Assembly (NCBI GenBank): GCA_964059195.1
Contig: CAXKWD010000011.1
Coordinates: 33,842,066-33,906,065 of the forward strand
Direction of reading: 5' to 3'
Source: Ectobius pallidus
Taxonomy: Eukaryota; Arthropoda; Insecta; Blattodea; Ectobiidae
Length of the DNA stretch: 64,000 bases
Shown: one piece after another, positions 11,031 to 22,100 of the stretch
Layout of the letters: each line of letters starts with the position of its first letter
How positions within the stretch are numbered: position 1 is the first letter of the stretch
Made by a program: the position numbers and the translations under genes
Notes under the pieces: generated by a model
What the model saw: the letters and a program-made list of their open reading frames with translations, nothing else
Told to the model about the DNA's origin: nothing
The model's database searches: none

Positions 11031-11553
11031 AGAGAGACATTACCACTGATGCTCAGTAAATGAATAGTTCTGACTTTATTTATTTTAAATATATACAAAG
11101 GCGCTATTATGAGTAATAATTTACCGATCAAATAAAATCTTTTGAAATACTATTTTAAAACAGCATCTGACCAAAAGCATAGCACCAGAAGTGGAAAAAC
11201 TATCACTATTGTAATCACAGAACTTAAGAATTAGAGATACATCATTTCTGTGAGCAACAAATTTGAAAATTGTGGCTATTACCTTGGTGAAGTGAAAATC
11301 TTGCTTCAAACCCTTCTAGGCTGGAATATTATCATTTTACTCTTATAAAAGAAAATCGCGTTTTTTTGCAAAATTTTCGTTTTTAATGGGAAATCTTTAT
11401 TTCTTTTAAATTAAATTTTATTTTCAAGCAAAATTCTCTAGCTTTACAGCTTACAGCTTTACATTTCATTAAAAGTACTTAAGTGATACATTTACTGAAA
11501 GTTGCATAAATAGGAGGGCAAATTAAAAAGTAAGTTACACTTCCAAGTTATGG

Positions 11554-11905
11554 TCATTTATGAAACCACCTACACATAGGCAACACGGCTATGATAACAT
11601 AGTCCCCAAGGGACTGTAAACATTTCTCAGAACGGTCAACCAACTTTTTGATTCCAAATGCATAGAAATCACCTCCAGCGCTATGTAACCACCTGGAGAG
11701 AGCTGCTTTCACCTCCTCATCTTTTCGGAATCGTCGTCCACCGAGATCCTTTTTCAGATTACCGAACACATGATAATCACATGGCGCTAAGTTTGGACTG
11801 TATGGAGGATGTTGCCATACCTCCCACTTGATTCGCTGCAGGAGTTTGGACGTTTGGTGGGCCGTGTGAGGTGTTGCGTTATCGTGCAACAAAATCACAC
11901 CGGTG
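11554..11905 (-). pseudogene. Mariner transposase, C-terminal part
   Basis: The minus-strand frame shows the mariner signature HDNATPHTA (second catalytic Asp in HDN) and then HPPYSPNLAPCDYHVFGNLK, where the CDY Asp is the third catalytic residue of the DD34D triad. A normal tail follows to IKKLVDRSEKCLQSLGDY. The N-terminal helix-turn-helix domain and the first catalytic Asp are missing, so no activity is possible. In the family the protein cuts and pastes DNA at TA sites. Confidence 0.9.
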
Positions 11906-11910
11906 CTCAA

Positions 11911-12020
11911 TTTTCCCTGCATAAGGCAATTAAAGAAAAACGGCAGATTTTCCCTGCGTAAGGCAATTAAAGAAAATCGGCAGATTTTCCCCGCGTAAGA
12001 CAATTAAAGAAAAACAGCAA
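11911..12020. repeat. Three tandem about 37-bp units inside the mariner relic
   Basis: Three head-to-tail copies of a unit containing TTTTCCC.GC.TAAG.CAATT and AAAGAAAA.CGGCAGA. The expansion occurs just where the transposase homology breaks off, so it arose after or during the internal deletion. Confidence 0.85.
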
Positions 12021-12071
12021 GGTTTCATAAATGGCCATAACTTGGAAGAGTAACTTTTTGATTCGCCCTCG

Positions 12072-15000
12072 TATATCTGCACATTAATGCAATAAATATT
12101 CAATTGACCATGGAAATGTTGATTTGGTAGGCATGCCAGTGACTATTATATTTTGTAAGGAATTAAGATAAATACTGATTTCAATACAAATAATCTGATG
12201 TGTAGGCTCTTACGAATTCATTTATTGTATGACAAATGGCAATGTAGGACTGAACCCATTTCTCATGAATTTATTTTATATTTTATTGAAATAGCTGTAT
12301 ATATGCTTAGTGCAACCTCGATACACGAATCAAGGTAATTGTGATACACACGGAAAGTGTACTGTAACATTTGTTAAAATCAACTTGACGATGTGTGTTT
12401 GCAGAAATATGCAATATTTTGGACCACATATGAGCAACAGGCTACTTGGTTTTAATGCAAAATACTGTTAAAAACATATTTTTATGGGAAATATCTCCAA
12501 TATTTCCATTCTGAAATTTAACGTTTTTATTCACCATAAAATAAGATTCGAACCTATAATAAATTAGGATTAACCTAAATATAATGTATACTTGTTATTA
12601 AGTGTGACTATTTAATGAAAATGATGTCATACTATTCATATTGTGTGACATTAAGAACACTAATTTGAATCATTGGACAGTGATTGGACTTTCCGTTGGT
12701 TGCAGAGGCACTTTACCCAAATTTATGTGGAAATATCTTTGGTCATTAGGAATAACCCAATAACTTGTCCATTCCATCATTCTGCGGATAATAAAGGACT
12801 TCCTTTGTACTCTCCACAGACATTTATACCCTACTTAATAGATTTGAGCTTATGATTTTTCTTTCAAGAGAAGTGAGCAGCTTGAAATCATGGTCAATGT
12901 TGTATATTTATATTGTTTGTATTGCAACGGTTGAGGCATACATTAATCATATTTAGGACCCCTTTGGTCAATAATGTTTTAATGATCTGATTGCATTTTG
13001 TTGGATAAATAAATAAAAAATACACTGAAGACTTTAATAGTAAATAATATGGAGAAAACAATAGCTTGGGTCTGCTATCTTTATCTAATCTCTAATTACT
13101 CTTTCTTGTGAAAATTATGTATATTCTGGTGATGGTGGAGCGAGTGAAGCTTTAGCAGCTTGTACACTTGTGTGATTGACTTCTATCCATTGACAGGTAA
13201 CAATTAATAGATTTATGTTGTTCTTTTTCAGTCAAGATTATTTCCCCAATTTGCAAGCTCTAAAGGTTAACGTACCCTAGGTTTTTAAAAATGTTGTCCC
13301 TGTGTTGATGTTGTGGCCTTTTCTTTCAAAAGCATGCTAATGCTATTTTCTTGTTAAGTTCCTGATATTCCTAAATGTTCTTCTGTTCTTGTTATTAAAT
13401 TACATTTAGTTTTTAAAATATCTGTAATTGAATTGGTAGATTCCGGATTAGTTTTCTTTGCCATTTCTATCTTCTGCTTCAGAATTTGTTGGAGAAAAGC
13501 TAATGCTAGTTGCAATGGGTCCCAAAACATGTTCTTGGGAAAGTTCAACAAAAGTATAATGAATATATTTAATTTAGTAATAATAATTCATTGTGTACAC
13601 AGTTACATCATTAACCCTACAAGGTTGAGAATTTTACTGTTAAAAGAACTAACAAGGGAACTATTAATGAGCTTGTATCAAAACTCACCTTCAAATTTTG
13701 CTGACAGAACTTGTATCCTATAGGAAGTTCATATACCAAAAACTAGCTACTTTTATTAAAATTGGAGGGTTCCTAATTCGAGGCTGCAATATCGCCAGGT
13801 AAAGCACCTAACCAGTAGCATTTGAATATCCCTCACTAGCTAGATAGCGATGCACCGTGATCTACTGCAGCTCGCTCGTACAGTAGTCATGACTGCCCAA
13901 CTCAATACTGCACTACTTACTAATTCCCATTTTATTTAGTATAAATTTCCATCCATTTTTCAGGAATTTCCAATTTAATAAAGCATATACTTTTTTATAT
14001 ATGAGTTTCTTACAGGATATAAGTTCTGTAAGCAAAATGACTTATTGAGGCCTAAACTGAACACAGTGGAAAGAAAATTATCTCTATTTTCACCAAAAAA
14101 GTTTGGTGCTTAGTTGCAATAAGAATGGACCTAGTAGGCAGTAAGCTATTTTATGATTTAATTTAAAGGCAAAAATGAATTAAATACTAAATCCAATTAT
14201 GCATATAGTTGATGTATGATGTGACTTAAAAACATCTTTTTTTTTTCTTTCTTCAATTTTCACGGCTATTCCTGCACTAAAATATGCAATTTGCATTAAT
14301 AGTCAGGCTGCAAGACCATCCTTCATCCTTGGATGGTTATAAATTAATGGGGATATGCAATCACATTTTATACCAAGTAATTTTTATGATACCTCAGTAA
14401 GTATTACTTTGTAATTAGGTTGACTTCGAAGGTCATACATGAAAACACTTCAGATGTAATGGTTGCATGCCTAACAATCTATAAATAATCAGTTCACTTG
14501 TCTGAAGCCACGACTCCTCCACCGCTCAATCAATTTTCCTTTCCTCATATTGTTTGTTGTAGAGTCTCTCAGTGGGTAAGAGCATTAATTTTTTTTTTCC
14601 GGCAGGGGAAACAATAACAATATTCTAGAAATGACTCTTCAAAACTAACATTTAGAATAGATTCAAGTTTAAGGAGATGAATAGATTTTAATCGATTTAC
14701 CTGGTTGATTAGATCAACAACAGAATAATTAAAATTGGGTAGTATGTGCCCAAGCCCATGCAAAATATGCAGCAATTTCCGAGGAATGAGATGAAAGAGA
14801 ATGCTGATACTGAAATCAGTTTTAGTACTGAAGTAGTTAGTTCCATGCAATTACAGGAATTCTTTAATTCTGAATAAATTTTTTCTTCGCTTCAGAAATG
14901 ATTATCAGTAACAGTTTATGCTCTTTATTAAAATAATAAATTTATTTATATATCAACATCAATCATATGAAAGTATAAAATATAGTAACAAATACTAAGG

Positions 15001-15368
15001 AAAAGAACACTAATAATGAACAAACTACTAAAAGATATTGGGCCAAAGTCTATCTTGTACCTCACCTCTACAACTTTAGAGGTAATATCTGTTAGAAGAT
15101 TTTTCATTTATAGCTCTTTCACAATGATAAAAAATGAAAGAGGAAAAAAGAGTAGATGGTTCTTTGCAAAAAAAATCATTGCTTAAACTTTCCTAAATAC
15201 CATATTGCCATAACCTTTAACCACAGAAGAACATTAACACGATATGGTCAAATCTCCATATAACGATATTTGTTAAGAAGCTCTTGTCTCCATCCTCAGC
15301 TAATAATTTGTGCTATATGGGTTCTAGATGTTTCATGACATGGCCCAATCAATGAAACTTCTACAAGC
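12072..15368. other. AT-rich stretch with no supported gene
   Basis: I found no protein homology, no RNA gene and no strong repeat here. The longest open frames (about 13433-13723 plus and 14569-14850 minus) have composition like the surrounding non-coding DNA and match no family I know. Confidence 0.6.
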
Positions 15369-16551
15369 TATAGGGTCATTCCATATGAACTCAACCAAAA
15401 TCTGGAAATCTCCCATGGTGACTGACTCAGATTTGGCTAAAACAAAATTGTGCTGGTACCTTTATATATATAATGAACAATTGCCAAATTCTAGGTCCAA
15501 TTTCCTAAGGGTTTCTGTGCTGTGGCCCTTTAAAGAAAGGTCTGTTGTCCATTTTTGACACTCACAAATTGCTCATGTTCTTGTGTACCCACAATTGCAT
15601 GCCAATATCTCTGGAATGGAATATAATATCTGCCTGAAATTTGCTTTACTGGGTAATTTGAACCCTGGCTCTCAAAATCTGTCATTAGAAAAGGTCTATC
15701 TCTTCCAGTTTCTGACCTACTGGCCTCCAAAGTAGTGATCTTTTTTTATGCGAAATTTAAAATTTCAATTTTCACGAGGCAGCTGTCATACTAGAATGAT
15801 TCACAACAGGCTACTGTCACTGGAATCCTTTTATTCGAGGATGTGGCTATCTGCAGAAGGTTTCTTCACTAGACCAAAGTCTTAATTTAGAAATAAGAGG
15901 GCTCTAGAAAGAGCTCGGTGACCTTCGGCGAGGTCTTGTGGTTAGCGTCACTGACTACAGATCCGTTGGCCAGGGTTTGATCCCCGGTACCTCCTCGGAA
16001 TTTTCTGAGGTAGAGAGGTCTGGTAGGGGTGCACTCAGCCTCATGATTCAAATTGAGGAGCTATTTGATAGAGAAGTAGTAGCTCCGGTCATGGAAACCA
16101 CCATTAATGGCCGTGGGTGTCGGCATGCTGACTACATGCCCCCCAATCCTGCCATCTGCCTATGGTAGATGATGCAGTGGTCAGGTGGTAGGCCTTGTCC
16201 CTTCAGGGATGTAGCACCACGGGTCGGAGAAAGGGCTTGGTAATTGGTAATTCTGAAAGCCAGGGTTCAAAGTACCCAGTATAGAGAATTTCAGGCAGAT
16301 ATTGTATTCCATTCCGAAGATATTGGCATCCAAAAGTAGGTACACAGAAACACGAGAAATTTGTGAGTGTCAAAAACTGATGACAGACCTTTTCTTAAAG
16401 GGCCATGGCACAGAAATCCTTAGGAATTTTGGCCTAGAATTTGGCAATTGTTCATTACATATGTAAAGGTACCAGCACAATATTTTTTTGCCAAATCTGA
16501 GTTGGTCACAATGGGACCTCTGATTGAGTTCATATGGAATGACCCTATACT
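15369..16551. mobile_element. Foldback element with about 300-bp inverted arms
   Basis: The arms 15369-15690 and 16254-16551 are inverted copies, clearly alike along about 300 bp. They start GGGTCATTCCATATGAACTC and share blocks such as GTGCTGGTACCTTTA and TGAACAATTGCCAAATTCTA. Both ends are flanked by TATA, a possible 4-bp duplication. The centre is occupied by a younger SINE (15925-16245). The terminal GGGTCATTC matches the 1563-4244 element. I see no coding sequence of its own. Confidence 0.8.
15922..16250 (+). mobile_element. SINE family A, copy 1
   Basis: The head GTCTTGTGGTTAGCGTCACTG (box A-like) and GGGTTTGATCCCCGG (box B-like) give a tRNA-type pol III promoter at about 15932-15988. 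The body has CTGAGGTAGAGAGGTCTG, ACTCAGCCTC and GTGTCGGCATGCTGACTACATG, ending in a CTTCAGGGATGTAGC tail. Sister copies lie at 18625-18880 (minus), 52292-52770 (plus, body duplicated) and, decayed, at 39815-39920 (minus). Confidence 0.8.
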
Positions 16552-17998
16552 GTAATCAATTACTAGCCAGTTGGGCTTAGATGAGAATGGATCCATCCAA
16601 AACAAGTCCCAAGTAAGTTCTGTTAATACATACTGGAAAGTGAAATCTCTTCTAACAGAAATACCATAAAAACATTCATTACTGAATAATCTAATTTCAA
16701 CCTTGAACATCTTATAAGGAATATTCTCCTCATCTTCAGCTGACCAAAACTTTTGTATGCTTTTGACATGGTTTAATTGTTATCTAATTAGGACGTTCTC
16801 AACTGAAACACTTAAAAGTTTCAAGACTTTCTGAACTTATTTTGTTTTACATGAAAGTATCAAGGAAATAGGCACATTAAAACGTTTATAAGAAAAAAGC
16901 AAATTACTAAATTCTCCCAATGTTGATTACGGTATTGAAGCGATCAGCTGACGATGACGGGGAACCCATCAAAATGTATGTTCTAATTTGCTAAGTTTTT
17001 ACTTAGAACAATTATGTGAAGCTGAATGTTTTAAAGTTTAATAATTAATATATAATAAAACAAAACCACCTTATTTCAGCAGTGGACATAGATCAATAGA
17101 TACTATCAATTATAAGGAAACAATGAAAACAAAACTGCATAGGTCCCACAGACCCAACCCATGTGCTTAGCAGGCTAAAAGAGACTGTTATTATATCCTA
17201 CCAGTGTAAACAACCTATAAATGGAAGAAACATATTTAATTTTGACCATCCGAGAAGCTGGCAAGAATGGCATATATTAGAGACAAAGACCATGAAACTG
17301 AAAATGAAGAGATGTTGATGAAAAAATCTTTGTTCAGAAGCAGAGATCTCCCAAATTTCAGTATTCAAATCGAGAGAGCCCTAACATGGAAACACACTAT
17401 GCTACAGGACAGATCTTGACGGTGAAACATAGCCGTGGTTGGGAAGAAAGCTTCTTGAACTTCGTCACAGGTAATTAAGCAAAACTAGCAACATGGTGTA
17501 AGTTTTTCTAAAGGCAATTCTGTCAGAAAATATGTCCTAAGTAAATTCAGTTTTCAAATGGAGTTAAGTATGTGTATGTTTAATCCTATATATATTCACT
17601 GTTTTCATTATTCCTCAAATAACTAAAGTAAAAATATTCTTTATAAAACTAGAAATAGACCCACCACACACAAGATGAATCCTAAAATTTGATATAATAC
17701 GAGAAAATACCTGCAACAGAAAGAAAAGATATTTAAGAATGTATCAAGCAGTTTCTAACATATGAATCATAATCCTCAAAAAGATGCTTTAAATGCAAAT
17801 ATACTTTTATTTCCTTTGTTTTGCACATTCTTCTTCTTAAGACCATCAGTTCAAAATGTCGTACTACAATTTTGAAATTTAACAGTCCTGTTTTTCTAGC
17901 TTTCATATAAAACATAAGAAAATAAACTCAAAATGAACTTTTCTAATTACACTGAGCTTTATCAAGTCTGATACCTAGACAAATAAATAAGTCATAAC
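16552..17998. other. No supported gene
   Basis: AT-rich sequence. Short open frames show no recognisable domain. I see neither SINE heads nor transposon termini. Confidence 0.55.
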
Positions 17999-18257
17999 CA
18001 TAAAGAGAATGATAGTATGTGGTTGGTTTTTTTAAGTCAATTTGTCTTTTTTCAAGAACCATGGTTTCAATAAGCATCCTGATCATCTTCAGCTTGCGGT
18101 TGGACACAAGCTGAGGATGATCAGGATGTTGATTGAAACCATGGTTGTCCAACCGCAAGCTGAGGATGATCAGGATGCTTATTGAAACCATGGTTCTTGA
18201 AAAAAGACAAGTGAAGTTGGGTTCAAAAACCGACCACATACTATCATTCTCTTTATA
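17999..18257. repeat. Large palindrome with three hammerhead-like cores
   Basis: The outer arms (17999-18033 and 18226-18257, built on AAAGAGAATGATAGTATGTGG) and inner arms are inverted copies. Between them a unit with CTGARGATGATCAGGATG and then GAAACCATGG occurs three times, once on the minus strand (about 18099-18061) and twice on the plus strand (about 18111-18143 and 18160-18192). CTGANGA...GAAA is the conserved hammerhead ribozyme core, but the would-be stem II between the two boxes pairs poorly. It is probably a remnant of a Penelope-like terminal repeat array. Confidence 0.7.
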
Positions 18258-18624
18258 GTATCACTTCACTGTAAAAAAATCCACTTAAAATATTGTGAAG
18301 TCATAACCAATTTAATAGCATGTTGGTAGAGAAATCGAATACTCATATAACAAATTAGATCTTTCCGGAAAGAGGTAAAAATATGTAACTATAATTATAA
18401 CAATATTAATAATGTTTTTAAGCAATTGTAACACCGGTAATTTCCAAACTGCATTAGAATTTTAAATTCATTCAAGTTAGAAACATGAATCAAAATATTG
18501 TGTATCTTTTTCTAGTTACTTGTTTTTAACTCATTGTCCTCTGTTTTATATGCTTACATTTGATCATCATATTAGAGCAAGTAAAATAATGTACAACCAT
18601 ATGTCAGGTACTAATTAACTCCAT

Positions 18625-18880
18625 GGTGCTACATCTCTAGAGGGACCAGGCCTACCATCCGACTGCTGCATCATCTACCATAGGCAGATTGGCAGGATTG
18701 GGGGGCATGTGTTCAGCATGCTGACAACCACGGCTGTTAGTGATGGTTTCCATGACTGGAAAGCTACTTCTCAATCAAGCAGCTCCTCAGTTTGTATCAC
18801 GAGGCTGAATGCACCCCCTTCCAGACCTCAGAAAAATCCTAGGAGGTGCCAGGGATCGAACCTGGGCCTGCAGATCCATA
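18625..18880 (-). mobile_element. SINE family A, copy 2
   Basis: Reverse-orientation copy of the unit at 15922-16250. On the plus strand one reads GCTACATCTCTAGAGG (tail), GGGGGGCATGTGTTCAGCATGC, ACTCAGCCTC-like text inverted, and finally GGCTGGATCGAACCTGGG-like box B text near 18855. It lies just downstream of the HSDL2 stop codon, possibly in its 3' UTR. Confidence 0.75.
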
Positions 18881-19017
18881 GTATATCAATACAGCTTTAA
18901 TATGATACCTTCAATACTGGTAGAAGTGATTTAGAGTACCCTAAGAAATACTTACAGACTTAGGTCCTATTTGGCAGGAAAAACAGTCTTCATAGAGTGG
19001 CAAGGTTGCAATATTAC

Positions 19018-19130
19018 TCATAATTTAGACTTCAACATTCCCATCAATTTCTCTAGCTTCATGGCTTTTTGTAAGTTTCCACTGATTTTCAATTTGCCTG
19101 TCATGAATGCTCCAGCTGGTTTCAATTTCC
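19018..19130 (-). CDS. HSDL2: HSDL2 exon 8, C-terminus with PTS1
   Basis: Acceptor TTATAG ends at 19131. The 113 nt encode KLKPAGAFMTGKLKISGN, then KAMKLEKLMGMLKSKL and a TGA stop at 19020-19018. The terminal Ser-Lys-Leu is the consensus peroxisomal import signal. I could not place the polyadenylation signal with confidence. Confidence 0.96.
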
Positions 19131-22100
19131 CTATAATACAACAAGAAAAGAACAAACCATCACACTTCAGTAATTTTGATAAAGTACCCAAACACACATA
19201 AAAAATATGCACAAAATAAGACATTGTTCAAAAGTTACGGTAATGTACGGTACTCTTTGAATGTTTTGAAAATGTCTGAGCATTTGACATGTTTCAGAAA
19301 AATTAGTGGTATTTGAAAAACTCAGTGCCATGTCAATTGCATAAGTCAATGAAGTACTGCACTGTCCATCATTGGTCATATACCCCAAGGCAGCCATCTC
19401 TTCCAGCTTTTTAATATCTCTTAATATTGCATAGCAGACCAGCACCGGTCATTTTGAACAACAAGAATTTCAAGCAATTTTTCTCACAGTAATAGGATCT
19501 TAGTGATCATAATTGAAGAATTCAAAGATAATTCAAAACTTAATTTGCATTGGTATACACTCTACGGTCAAGGAGCATAAAACGCAGCGTGCTCTGATGA
19601 AAAGCTGAATTTATACAATAATATTAGCAATCATCAAGTGAAATCATCAGTGGGCTCTAAGTTTGAAATCAATGGGGAAGATTTCAGTGGAATAGCTGGT
19701 TTCTATGAAAGAAAATCATAACACTGAAAAAAATCCTCATATTTTACATATAGCATTACTCAAAAACTTATTGATTTATATAGAGCATAAAGCTTTTCCA
19801 CTGGAACTCACTACTGTGGTATTTAATTACCTGTTGGAGCGCTTTACCAATGGCTACAACCACACAGTCAATGACAACTTACTACACAAAATCAGAGCGA
19901 AGAAAAACGACCAAAACACAGACAAGAAAAAAGACAAATACATCACACTCACATACTTCAACACACACACACAGAATATCACCCAACAGTTCAGAAAACA
20001 AGGATAAGGGCTGCCCAAAAATCTACATAGGACAAACAGGCTGAAGTTTCAAAACACGATACATAGAACACATACGAGCTCTCAAACAAAACATAGACTC
20101 TGCTTATGCAAACCGTATAATAATTACAGGCCACGAATACGCAAACATTAATACAGACATTAACCACAAAGGACATACACTCAACACACTCGAACAATAT
20201 GAAATATACAAACACACTGCACAAGACAACACCAACATCTTAAACAAACAATTACAGTTCAAATCACATGCGCTCTACGACACAGTCATCCAAAAATGTC
20301 TTCCCAACCACAATGATGGCATCATGGGAGTCAGTTGCTGAAGATGGCCGCTCCACGCGGTTGAAAGCACTCCAACAGATAATTAAATACCACAGTAGTG
20401 AGTTCCAGTGGAAAAGCTTTATGCTCTATATAAATCATTAAGATTTACTTCACTACAAAATGAACAAAACTCAAGAATTCAAAAACTTATATTTCTGCTT
20501 TTATGCAGTTTTAAGTGATGCATTTATTCATCAATAGCATGTGACAAAAGGTTAATTCTATAACACTATTGTAAAACTAGCGAATTAAGTGAACAAGTTT
20601 GACATACAGCTCTGTTCTTAATAAAATTAATTTGTAATGAATGTTTGAATATTCTCACTTTTACATTAAATATTTTGCAATAAGCACATGTTATGCTTTC
20701 TGAATGACAATAAAATTATTATTAATGGTCACTGTCATCACATCTGGCACAAACATTCCAGAGCATGGGCCACAGACAATTTCGTTTTTACACTTTCCAC
20801 AGACATGTGGTGTCAATTTTTGGCTATGACATGTATTTCACAACACTACAGTTGGTATATTTATAGTGGTTGTTGGTGGTATTCTGTAATATAATATTGA
20901 AGACTCGCAATCAATATTCCATAATATTGACATACATTGTTAGAGAGTATTAGGAGTTTTTATAGCTAGAGGTACCTAAACATGTTAAACAAAAACTGAA
21001 GTCCTTTTACAGTAGCAAAATATTTTTACTTTGTATCATAATATTTGTTTTTTATTTTATTCTAGTAAAAACCTGTATTATACAGTGACAATTCCATGTT
21101 TGCCAATAAATACCAGTATAGTCATTAATACAATAAATGATAAGCAAAACAATCTATTTTGAATGAAGTTACACTTCAGAAATGCAACTTCAGCTTTAAT
21201 AAACAATTGCTTGGATGATAGCACTGCGGAAAATAAAAACAGTTGGTAAACACACCTCAATAACGGACAGGAAGTGTGCCTTACGCCTGTATGGAACAGC
21301 TGTGAAGTAGAATGAATGTGCAGTCTCACAGGTCTTTTCTTATAACTGAGCAGAGGTTTAAGGCACAAGTACAAATAGTTCACTGAGTATTTAAGAGATA
21401 TGAGGACAAGGCATAAATGTTAAAAACTCAAAATTAAAGATTTTTGCCTTACGCCCTTATGGAACTAGGCCCTTCAATTTAATTATTTTTATCATTATTA
21501 TTAGTATTATTCCTATTATTAATTTTAGTAATCAATACTCCTTATGACCGTAGTAGAAGCTCCAAAAACTGAGCTTTTGTTTTAATTGAAAGGTAAATGG
21601 GAAGAAGAGCCAATGTTACTGAACTTTTTCTTTTCTTAATTTTCAATCTAAACCAGAATTTTGTGCACATTAAATATATATTATTAGTTCCCAGAGATAG
21701 GAGAAAAAAAATAAATACATATGCTAAGGCAAACATGAACCCAGGTCTTCTGCATATGAAATCAGAGTTTTGCCCTGGAGCTATGACATACACATAATTG
21801 AAACTGTTATTCAGCATTACTTGAATATGTTCTTGATGTCACTGGTCCCGTCCTCAGTAAATTGATTTTAGTATTTCTTACCAAGCGTTTACCCGAACGG
21901 AATTTAAATTCACGCATCATGAGCCCACTCATTTTTCTGTCTAAGGGTTTATATAACAATAAACTAGTACCTGTGAACATATCAAAGAAATCTTTGGTAT
22001 TCATTGTGAGCGTGGCATCTGGTTCAGTGGGAGGCTTTCCTTTTCCTGCTGCTCCTTTGCCAGACTTGAGATCAATGAACCAGTCTCCAGCTTCTTCTCC

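Larger units (their letters stand above)
11513..12071 (-). mobile_element. Deleted mariner-family transposon
   Basis: The element is bounded by TA dinucleotides and by inverted termini of about 50 bp. The left end reads GGAGGGCAAATTAAAAAGT and the right, inverted, CGAGGGCGAATCAAAAAGT; both continue into matching CCAAGTTATGG.CATTTATGAAACC text. The interior, minus strand, encodes the C-terminal half of a Tc1/mariner transposase. Only 559 bp remain of an original about 1.3 kb, so it is non-autonomous. Confidence 0.92.
19771..20436 (+). mobile_element. Penelope-like element fragment flanked by inverted repeats
   Basis: Arms of about 73 bp at 19774-19846 and 20362-20434 are near-perfect inverted copies (ATTTATATAGAGCATAAAGC... 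and its reverse). Between them lies a plus-strand GIY-YIG-type fragment. Terminal repeats in inverted orientation and a GIY-YIG nuclease are features of Penelope-like retroelements. The reverse transcriptase is absent. It sits in intron 7 of HSDL2. Confidence 0.7.

Noticed and set aside
13433..13723. 96-codon plus-strand reading frame
   Set aside because: Composition is as AT-rich as the surroundings, there is no domain, no splice context and no homologue I know.
14569..14850. 93-codon minus-strand reading frame
   Set aside because: No recognisable motif; length is within chance for this composition and it includes a poly-A/T run.
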